13,574 nucleotides of DNA from Bacteroidota bacterium (GTDB lineage: Bacteria; Bacteroidota; Bacteroidia; Chitinophagales; Chitinophagaceae), in the NCBI GenBank assembly GCA_023418315.1, contig JAEZZY010000034.1, positions 1 through 13,574 on the forward strand, in the 5' to 3' direction. The notes below the pieces were generated by a model. The model ran no database searches. It had not been told where the DNA came from and saw nothing but the letters and a program-made list of their open reading frames with translations. Positions 8,035 to 13,574 of the stretch are shown here, one piece after another. Position 1 is the first letter of the stretch. Each line of letters starts with the position of its first letter. A program made the position numbers and the translations under genes.

Positions 8035-9993
8035 GTGGGAAAAAATTCTAAATTAACCGCAGCAGGACTCATCATCGCACTGGGTATCATCTACGGAGAT
8101 ATAGGCACTTCGCCGCTCTACGTGATGAATGAGATTTGCAATAATAAAATCATCAGCGAGCAGCTTATCATCGGTAGCTTGTCCTGCATTATCTGGACAC
8201 TCACGATGCAAACAACCATCAAGTATGTATTGCTCACATTGAATGCGGACAACAAAGGGGAAGGAGGCACCTTCGCCTTGTTTACCCTTGTAAGAAGGCA
8301 TAGCAAATGGGCGGTTTACCCGGCTATGATCGGCGGTGCCACCTTGCTTGCCGATGGCATGATTACCCCGCCTATATCGGTTACCTCGGCAGTGGAGGGA
8401 TTGAAACATATTCCCGGACTCACCACCATCTCCGATAATACCATCATCACCATAGTGCTGTGCATCCTCAGCGGATTGTTTTTCTTTCAGCAATTCGGCA
8501 CCGCTTCTATAGGCAAGGCATTTGGCCCCGTAATGACGCTATGGTTCTTCATGCTGGGCGTATTAGGGCTGATGCACATCAGCGAAGAAGTGCATGTATT
8601 CAGAGCATTCAATCCTTATTACGGCATTCAGCTTCTGCTGATGTACCCTAAAGGTTTCTGGCTGTTAGGCGCCGTATTCCTTTGTACCACGGGGGCGGAA
8701 GCGCTTTACTCCGATATGGGGCATTGCGGTAAAAAAAATATACGCGTGTCGTGGATATTCGTGAAAATATGCCTGATATTAAACTACCTGGGGCAAGGCG
8801 CATGGTTGCTCAGCCATAAATCCGGTACGTTTTGGAATGCCACTTTACAAAATCCTTTCTACGAACTGATGCCGTCCTGGTTTTTATACATCGGCATAGG
8901 GGTGGCTACTCTGGCAGCCATCATCGCCAGCCAGGCAATGATCTCCGGCTCCTTCACCCTCATCAGCGAAGCGGTAAAGCTGAACCTATGGCCCAAAATG
9001 AAAATCAATTATCCTACGGTAGAACGCGGACAAACCTTCATCCCGGGCATCAACCTGCTGCTTTTCATCGGCTGTGTGCTGGTTGTTTTGTATTTTCAAA
9101 AATCATCCAATATGGGCGCAGCTTATGGCCTTGCCATTACCCTTTGTATGATTATGACCTCTATCCTGTTCTCTATTCATTTACTGATAAAACGCATCAA
9201 ATTATTCTGGGTGGTTACTTACCTTATTGTCTTCTTAGCCATCGAAACCTGCTTTCTTGTAGCCAATCTGGAAAAATTCCCGCATGGTGGCTATGTGGCG
9301 CTCATCATTGCAGTATGCCTGTTCCTCACCATGCTGATATGGCACAAAGCCCGAAAAATCAAAAACAAATATGTGGAGTTTGTACGGCTGGAAGATTATA
9401 CCTCCATCCTGCAAGAATTGAGCAACGACCGCAGCATTACCAAATACGCTACGCATCTGGTATATCTTACCAGCGCCAACAATCCCAAAGAAATAGAGCA
9501 TAAGGTCATCTTCTCCATCCTCTACCGCAAGCCTAAACGGGCGGATATATACTGGTTTGTGCATGTGGATGTAATGGACAGTCCCTATACGGCAGAATAT
9601 GAAGTGCAAACCATTGTTCCTAATGAAATCATCCGTATCGAATTTCGCCTGGGCTTTCGGGTGGAACACCGGGTACAGGCTATGTTTCGCCAGGTGGTAG
9701 AAGACATGGTAAAGAACAAGGAAGTAAATGTGGTAAGCCGCTATGAATCGCTGAGTAAGAATAATGTCATTGGCGATTTCCGTTTTATCGTGATTGAGAA
9801 ATTCCTTTCGCGGGATAATAAATTCCCCTTAATGCAAAAACTAATTATCAAAGGCTATTTTTTGCTAAAGAATTTCAGCCTTTCGGAAGAAAGAGCCTTC
9901 GGACTGGATTCTTCGGATGTAACAACCGAAAAATACCCGCTTGTAGTATCGCCCGCCAATGAAGTGCATCTGAGAAGAATTGGCGGAGATTAA
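8035..9993 (+). CDS. kup: Kup-family potassium/proton symporter
   Basis: This protein imports K+ with H+ across the inner membrane. It carries the Kup hallmark GIIYGDIGTSPLYV at residues 17-30 of the 652-residue form, with the conserved acidic residue D22. DNKGEGGTFAL (about 73-83) and LLADGMITPPISV are also typical of the family. About 12 membrane helices occupy roughly the first 430 residues, and a soluble C-terminal domain fills the rest, the usual Kup plan and length. The frame extends in-frame to a TTG at 8011, but that codon sits inside the TAACTTTG promoter box, so transcripts should begin after it. GTG at 8035 (MGKNSKLTAAG) is the best start and matches the short N-terminus usual in Kup proteins. 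There is no Shine-Dalgarno. The gene appears to be transcribed alone, since the next gene converges on it. Confidence 0.96.
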   Translation: MGKNSKLTAAGLIIALGIIYGDIGTSPLYVMNEICNNKIISEQLIIGSLSCIIWTLTMQTTIKYVLLTLNADNKGEGGTFALFTLVRRHSKWAVYPAMIGGATLLADGMITPPISVTSAVEGLKHIPGLTTISDNTIITIVLCILSGLFFFQQFGTASIGKAFGPVMTLWFFMLGVLGLMHISEEVHVFRAFNPYYGIQLLLMYPKGFWLLGAVFLCTTGAEALYSDMGHCGKKNIRVSWIFVKICLILNYLGQGAWLLSHKSGTFWNATLQNPFYELMPSWFLYIGIGVATLAAIIASQAMISGSFTLISEAVKLNLWPKMKINYPTVERGQTFIPGINLLLFIGCVLVVLYFQKSSNMGAAYGLAITLCMIMTSILFSIHLLIKRIKLFWVVTYLIVFLAIETCFLVANLEKFPHGGYVALIIAVCLFLTMLIWHKARKIKNKYVEFVRLEDYTSILQELSNDRSITKYATHLVYLTSANNPKEIEHKVIFSILYRKPKRADIYWFVHVDVMDSPYTAEYEVQTIVPNEIIRIEFRLGFRVEHRVQAMFRQVVEDMVKNKEVNVVSRYESLSKNNVIGDFRFIVIEKFLSRDNKFPLMQKLIIKGYFLLKNFSLSEERAFGLDSSDVTTEKYPLVVSPANEVHLRRIGGD

Positions 9994-10092
9994 ACGAAAC
10001 GATTTTTTGAAGACCGGTATCGCAAGCGAAACGGGAATGGATAAAAATGATTTATAAAAACGGTGATCTTTTTATTGGAGCACATCCTGCCA

Positions 10093-10512
10093 TCATGCAC
10101 CTGCCCTGCCCTCCTGATTCCTATACGCATCAAACAACTGCGGATTGCCATAAGGTCCTAAATACCGAGCATCGCCAAAGCCCAAAATAGGAATGAACAC
10201 AAACGAAAACAACACCAGCCCTATGGTAAAACCTTCATCCTTACCAAAACTTTTTGAAAGCATATTATACATCCAGATGGCAAAAACGAGATTCACAAGC
10301 GGTATCAAAAACAACAATAACCACCAGCCCGGTTTGCCTACAATCTTCAAGAGAACATACAGGTTGTAGATAGGAATAAGGCAAGCCCATCCCGGCTGCC
10401 CCGCCTTGCTATACACCTTCCACATGCCGATCATCATCACGATAATAATCGCCAGGTAAACAATCATAAATCCGGTAAACCAGGTAGGTGTTGCGGGTTC
10501 TATATAATCCAT
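10093..10512 (-). CDS. DUF5684-type small integral membrane protein
   Basis: This 139-residue protein has about four hydrophobic segments: about 14-32, 40-57 (less hydrophobic), 62-82 and 93-112. The pattern GQPGWACLIPIYNLYVLLKI (38-57), followed by VGKPGWWLLLFLIP, then SFGKDEGF and PILGFGDARYLGP, matches the DUF5684 domain. In Bacteroidota this domain is common in small stand-alone inner-membrane proteins and is sometimes found fused to signal peptidase I. The function of the family is not established and nothing here adds to it. The start at 10512 is the only Met giving the complete first helix. The gene converges on kup with 99 bases between the stop codons and is divergent from the exported protein gene. 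No clear promoter or terminator was found for it. Confidence 0.85.
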   Translation of the reverse strand: MDYIEPATPTWFTGFMIVYLAIIIVMMIGMWKVYSKAGQPGWACLIPIYNLYVLLKIVGKPGWWLLLFLIPLVNLVFAIWMYNMLSKSFGKDEGFTIGLVLFSFVFIPILGFGDARYLGPYGNPQLFDAYRNQEGRAGA

Positions 10513-10609
10513 AATTTAAATTTTATAGGAATACAATGATAAGGACATATTTTCATAAATGCAATAATTGAACATTCACTACGGCCACCCTGCTAAAGAA
10601 TACAAAAAT

Positions 10610-10624
10610 TGGAAAGGCTTTCCA
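10610..10624. promoter_or_regulatory. 15-bp dyad next to the -33 box (possible operator)
   Basis: TGGAAAG-G-CTTTCCA is a perfect odd palindrome ending one base before the -33 box of the promoter for the gene at 10676. The position suits a repressor or activator site. A dyad of this size could also occur by chance about once in a window this long. Confidence 0.3.
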
Positions 10625-10625
10625 C

Positions 10626-10656
10626 TTTCACTTTTCAAGAGATACTTATACATTTG
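10626..10656 (+). promoter_or_regulatory. Bacteroidota-type promoter for the exported protein gene
   Basis: TTTC (10626-10629), 19 bases, then TACATTTG (10649-10656) fit the TTTG-N19-TAnnTTTG consensus with one mismatch. The -7 box ends 19 bases before the ATG at 10676. The box is followed by CCGCG, like the C-rich tails after the kup and tRNA promoters. Confidence 0.7.
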
Positions 10657-10675
10657 CCGCGTTCAAAAAAATTAT

Positions 10676-12316
10676 ATGAAACATCTTCTATCCTTTATTT
10701 TTCTGTTTTTATTATACGGTTTTGCTGCACAAGCGCAGTTTCCGATTATAGGTAGCTCCTCCTCTTTTGAAGAACCGGAAACAGGCTATGCCAAGATTTT
10801 ATTCCTGAAAAACAAACACACGGCATATGTGCATGTGAGCTATGAGGGTGCTATAGAGGTAAAAATGTATGACGCCGCATACAAACCGGTTTTCTTCAAA
10901 ACACTCCACACCCAATTCGGCAAGCTCAAAAAAATGAGCGTCAAAAATCTTTTTGAAACCCACGGCAATCTTAATTTGTTCTTTAGCGAGGTAGATGGCG
11001 ATGGGCAGCGGCTTTGCAGAGTGGTGATAGACGGTAAAGACGGGCACATCATTCGGGAAGACGTAGTAGGCACAATGGAAAAAATTTCTACCGGTAAAAA
11101 ATATGCGATTGCCATGGGCGGCGTGGACATGCCGGATTTTTTCGTGCGTCATCATGCTGCCGGCAATTCGTATGCGGTAACCATCTATAACAGTTTTGCT
11201 TCCGAAAGCGACCACCGCATCGAAATCATTTTGTTCAACGGCGACCATCAGGAAGTATTCCGCTCCTATGTAGGCACCCCCGATCATCAATATAAATACA
11301 TCAACATGCTGGACATGACTTTAAGCGGTGAAGAGCAAGCACAGGCATGGATATATGGTTTCAATACACAAAAAAATGAGGGTGGCGAAGCCTTTATCGC
11401 TACGCTGGATGCTTCTGCAAAAACCCTTTCCTTCAAGCCTTTTTATCAAGATGTAGGGAGAAAATCTACCGAGGGTGTTCTGCGCTATGATGCCGTTAAT
11501 AAGCGACTTATAGGGGTTACACAAGCTATATCCCATGCTAAAGGCAGCTGGAACGGAACAAATGTATTTTATGAAATCAGACGCTTTGTATTCGACCCCG
11601 CTTTGGGAGCGGCTACGGAACAACCCGTTACCGGCCTCAATTTGTTAGACCGGCAAACGAAAGCCCTCTTTGGCAACAAAGCCGATTTTGAAGGCGTACT
11701 GCAAAATTTTTACATCAATTCCGATGGCTCACAAACCCTTATTTTCGAAGGGTTGAGACAGGAAACCACAAGCAGGGGCACCCACACTTCCATTCGTATT
11801 TCCATGCGTAATGCAAGCGTCATCACCTATGATAAAGACGGCGAAGTCCTTACCACAGCAGTTATTCCTTTCTGCCACATGCTCAACAACAGCATGATGA
11901 CGGGCGGCGCTTATGAAACTTATAGTCCGCTGGAACATTACCGCAGAACGGCAGGCGGCATCAAACTAAAAGCCGGCAATCAATACAAATCTTTTTTTTA
12001 CCTCAATGGCAAGCATGAAAACTACGTCCTGCTAAACGATATTTTTATAAATGAAGAACGCCAGACAAAAGGAAAGGACATCGTTATGATACAAGGTTTG
12101 GAAGAATGTGATGCCTTTGTTTTTCATGCGGATGGCAAAGAAGAAGTTCCCAAACGCAGCTATCTTTTCGGCGCTACAGACAGTAAGAAAAAACACAACC
12201 TTGCCCTGCTCACGCTTTCCGATTACAACCGTGAAGAGAGCGTATATGCAACCCTGCGCATTGATGTGGAAGGGAAGAAGAAAACGGCAAGATTGGTTTG
12301 GATGAAGGTAGAGTAA
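10676..12316 (+). CDS. Exported protein of unknown function (546 residues)
   Basis: I do not recognise this protein. The frame extends upstream to a TTG at 10568, but the promoter box TACATTTG at 10649-10656 lies within that extension. The ATG at 10676 opens directly with a signal peptide, MKHLLSFIFLFLLYGFAAQA, with likely cleavage at AQA-Q, so this start is preferred. The mature part is soluble, mixed and beta-rich, with no membrane helix, no lipoprotein cysteine at the cleavage site, and no T9SS tail, suggesting the periplasm. Recurrent beta-strand blocks with aromatic and charged turns (AYVHVSYEGAIEVKMYDAAY, RRFVFDPALG, VITYDKDGEVLTTAVIPF, EECDAFVFHADGKEE) would suit a beta-propeller or similar repeat fold, but this is inference. 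No catalytic motif is apparent. It is a single-gene unit between a divergent DUF5684 gene and tRNA-Cys. Certainty that it is a real gene is high; its function is unknown. Confidence 0.88.
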   Translation: MKHLLSFIFLFLLYGFAAQAQFPIIGSSSSFEEPETGYAKILFLKNKHTAYVHVSYEGAIEVKMYDAAYKPVFFKTLHTQFGKLKKMSVKNLFETHGNLNLFFSEVDGDGQRLCRVVIDGKDGHIIREDVVGTMEKISTGKKYAIAMGGVDMPDFFVRHHAAGNSYAVTIYNSFASESDHRIEIILFNGDHQEVFRSYVGTPDHQYKYINMLDMTLSGEEQAQAWIYGFNTQKNEGGEAFIATLDASAKTLSFKPFYQDVGRKSTEGVLRYDAVNKRLIGVTQAISHAKGSWNGTNVFYEIRRFVFDPALGAATEQPVTGLNLLDRQTKALFGNKADFEGVLQNFYINSDGSQTLIFEGLRQETTSRGTHTSIRISMRNASVITYDKDGEVLTTAVIPFCHMLNNSMMTGGAYETYSPLEHYRRTAGGIKLKAGNQYKSFFYLNGKHENYVLLNDIFINEERQTKGKDIVMIQGLEECDAFVFHADGKEEVPKRSYLFGATDSKKKHNLALLTLSDYNREESVYATLRIDVEGKKKTARLVWMKVE

Positions 12317-12356
12317 CAAAATACCTAAGCCTACCCTGCTGCATAAAAAAACCTGT

Positions 12357-12404
12357 CCTATAAAGGCGGTACATTTTCCGGTATAGGCGATGATTCCTTT
12401 TTTT
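12357..12404 (+). terminator. Possible terminator of the exported protein gene
   Basis: CCTATA (12357-12362) pairs with TATAGG (12382-12387), with an inner CGG/CCG pairing and an 8-base apical loop. A run of seven T follows at 12398-12404, ten bases beyond the stem. The interior loop and the gap before the T-run make it imperfect. Confidence 0.35.
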
Positions 12405-12423
12405 AAACAAACAGATTTACCTC

Positions 12424-12453
12424 TTGTAAAGAACCGATTTTTTACTACATTTG
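12424..12453 (+). promoter_or_regulatory. Promoter of tRNA-Cys
   Basis: TTG (12424-12426), 19 bases, then TACATTTG (12446-12453) form the best Bacteroidota promoter match in the window. The -7 box ends 17 bases before the tRNA. It is followed by the C-rich CCCTCCC. Confidence 0.75.
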
Positions 12454-12470
12454 CCCTCCCTCAGCAACAC

Positions 12471-12541
12471 GGTCGCGTGGCCGAGCGGTTAGGCAGAGCT
12501 CTGCAAAAGCTCGTACAGCGGTTCGAATCCGCTCGCGACCT
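12471..12541 (+). tRNA. tRNA-Cys (anticodon GCA)
   Basis: A full cloverleaf can be folded. The acceptor stem is GGTCGCG with CGCGACC, the D-stem GCC/GGC, and the anticodon stem GAGCT/AGCTC. The loop is CTGCAAA with anticodon GCA at 12503-12505. The T-arm is AGCGG-TTCGAAT-CCGCT and the variable loop has 4 bases. The discriminator base is T (U73), the identity base of cysteine tRNAs. The 3' CCA is not encoded. It has its own promoter upstream and a terminator directly downstream, so it is a single-gene unit. Confidence 0.96.
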
Positions 12542-12547
12542 CTTAGT

Positions 12548-12590
12548 AAAATGCCTTGAAAATAAACAACTTCAAGGCATTTTTATTTTC
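12548..12590 (+). terminator. Strong terminator after tRNA-Cys
   Basis: A 13-bp perfect stem pairs AAAATGCCTTGAA (12548-12560) with TTCAAGGCATTTT (12571-12583) around a 10-base loop, then TATTTTC. It begins 6 bases after the tRNA. A-rich sequence on the other side could also let it stop minus-strand transcription from the nuclease remnant. Confidence 0.88.
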
Positions 12591-12627
12591 TTGCGGTACG
12601 TTAAGGCGTGTATTATAGACGGAGTGT

Positions 12628-13455
12628 TTATTCTTCGGTCTGTTCGCTTTCAAACAATTCATGTAATTTCTGCTGTAATAATTTTTTGTCGGGCAGTTGG
12701 GTTTGATATTCTGAAACCAATGCAGGGGAGAGAACGGCTTAACGCATACTCAACAACTCACTGTCTTTACCTTTGCAAAGTAAAACCCCAATACTTGGAT
12801 TTTCATTGGATTTCCTTACATCCCTGTCTAATGCTTCCAAATAGAAATTAAGTTGTCCCAAATGTTCGGGCAGAAACTTGTCGGCTTTTAGTTCAAAGGC
12901 TACCAAACATTGTAAACCCCGATGATAAAACAACAAATCAATGTAAAAATCACTGTTGCCTACCTGCACTCTGTATTCTTCATCAATGAAAATAAAATCT
13001 CTACCTAATTCAAGGATAACGTTTTTCATCTGCTTTACTAAACCCTTTTGCAAATCGCTTTCGTTGTGCGGTTCTGGCAGATTTAGAAACTCAAAAACAT
13101 AACTGTCCTTAAAGGTATTGGCTATATCGCTTTTTGTTTCTCTCAATGGTGTTGAGATTTTTAGATTTCCTATCATTGTCCGCTCAAAAAGGCTTGCCGA
13201 AATTTGACGGTCAAGTTCTCGCTTACTATAACGCTCTTTAATAACCATACGCACGTAAAATTCTTGCTCTTCTTCTGTTTTGCAACGTGAAAAGATAATG
13301 AGATGATGTGTCCAACTTAATTCTGTCAAAAGAGTATTTCTGATGTCTTGAGGTTGGAATTGTGCCACCGTTAGAGACACAGATTTATCTGATTGATTTT
13401 CATTTCTTTGTAATTGTGCCACCATTGGTGACCCCATTGGCCCCCATTGGCGCAT
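12628..13455 (-). pseudogene. Broken DUF1016/YhcG-family PDDEXK nuclease gene
   Basis: The main open stretch (13455 to 12739, 238 codons) encodes the end of a DUF1016 N-terminal domain (LSWTHHLIIFSRC, KERYSKRELDRQIS) and most of the C-terminal PDDEXK nuclease domain. Its motif residues are present: D173 in FYIDLLFY, then E188 and K190 in AFELKAD, followed by LGQLNFYLEAL. Two lesions are visible. First, the N-terminal part of the family domain is missing: an in-frame stop lies just upstream of 13455, and a transposase 3' end starts 21 bases away. Second, after GKDSE the frame gives LLSMR and a stop. The expected VVEYALSRS is encoded in the overlapping frame, and the original frame resumes after the stop with LSPALVSEYQTQLPDKKLLQ and more, to a stop at 12628. 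This fits a 1-base loss followed by a 2-base loss. YhcG-type proteins are putative nucleases often found near restriction systems and mobile elements. The remaining frame might still yield a truncated product. Confidence 0.82.
13431..13450. repeat. Tandem 10-bp near-repeat at the 5' edge of the nuclease remnant
   Basis: ACCCCATTGG (13431-13440) and CCCCCATTGG (13441-13450) differ by one base. A third CCATTGG occurs at 13422-13428. On the coding strand they encode part of MRQWGPMGSPM. They lie a few bases from the IS end. Confidence 0.6.
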
Positions 13456-13574
13456 TCTATGTTAAAAACCAAATAATCAGGCGGCAAATTTTTGAATATT
13501 AACAAAAGGGGATTTTCGATTGACGACAGCGAAAGCCCTGGCAATGAGTTTGCAGCGGATGGCGTTAAGTACGA
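13456..13574 (-). mobile_element. End of an insertion sequence (probably IS110 family) abutting the nuclease remnant
   Basis: The element contains the transposase 3' end and about 21 bases of non-coding end before the nuclease reading begins. No inverted repeat is seen, which suits IS110 elements, but only one end is present. The exact junction within 13455-13476 is not determined. Confidence 0.5.
13477..13574 (-). CDS. 3' end of a transposase, probably IS110 family (partial)
   Basis: Reading the minus strand from the window edge gives 31 residues and a TGA at 13477: VLNAIRCKLIARAFAVVNRK followed by a short tail ending in KFAA. The NAIRxKLIxRxFAVVNR pattern resembles the extreme C-terminus of IS110-type (Transposase_20, DEDD-type) transposases, which cut and rejoin DNA through a serine nucleophile and are guided by a bridge RNA. 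The catalytic regions and any bridge-RNA region lie outside the window, so the family assignment rests on this short tail. IS1111-like or other transposases remain possible. Confidence 0.65.
   Translation of the reverse strand, partial: VLNAIRCKLIARAFAVVNRKSPFVNIQKFAA

Noticed and set aside
9994..10092. Terminator between the convergent kup and DUF5684 genes
   Set aside because: Only a bulged A/T pairing (ATAAAAA with TTTTTAT) was found; it has no GC stem.
12720..12770. Programmed ribosomal frameshifting in the DUF1016 gene
   Set aside because: It would need a backward and then a forward shift within about 30 bases, with no slippery heptamer. Indels are simpler.
12390..12851. 153-codon plus-strand frame
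   Set aside because: It runs through the tRNA-Cys gene and its terminator and lies antisense to the nuclease remnant.
1..13574. CRISPR array, riboswitch or phage module
   Set aside because: No regularly spaced repeats, recognised aptamer pattern or structural phage genes were seen on either strand.

Overview
The window looks like a chromosomal segment from a member of the Bacteroidota, most likely close to Chitinophagales, although the genus cannot be fixed from this sequence. Three observations support this. Two large secreted proteins end in type IX secretion (T9SS) type A sorting domains. Several promoters have the Bacteroidota form, with a -7 box TAnnTTTG and in most cases a TTG/TTT-type box 19 bases upstream. 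Most start codons have A-rich leaders without a Shine-Dalgarno sequence.

Layout. Positions 1-7803 are all on the minus strand: a 3'-truncated giant T9SS cargo protein (1-4138), a YfcE-type metallophosphoesterase (4325-4831), a 12-helix MFS_3-type exporter (4900-6165), and a complete 508-residue PKD-domain T9SS cargo protein (6277-7803) followed by a hairpin terminator. A divergent intergenic region leads to kup, a potassium/proton symporter on the plus strand (8035-9993). A small DUF5684-type membrane protein (10093-10512, minus) converges on kup. Divergent from it is a 546-residue exported protein of unknown function (10676-12316, plus). Next come tRNA-Cys(GCA) (12471-12541) with its own promoter and a strong terminator.

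The right end is decayed accessory DNA. It holds a DUF1016/YhcG-type PDDEXK nuclease gene that lacks its N-terminal part and has an internal stop caused by two apparent small indels (12628-13455, minus). Directly upstream is the 3' end of a transposase, probably IS110 family (13477-13574, minus), which runs off the window.

How the genes relate. The two T9SS proteins are independent surface or secreted cargo, not components of the secretion machinery. The exporter and phosphoesterase may be co-transcribed, since only 68 bases separate them and the phosphoesterase has the only strong Shine-Dalgarno in the window. Kup, DUF5684 and the unknown exported protein look like single-gene units. I find no convincing new multi-gene system. 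The most useful observations are promoter-based corrections of two start codons, a terminator that overlaps the next gene's promoter, the broken nuclease next to an IS end, and the unrecognised exported protein.
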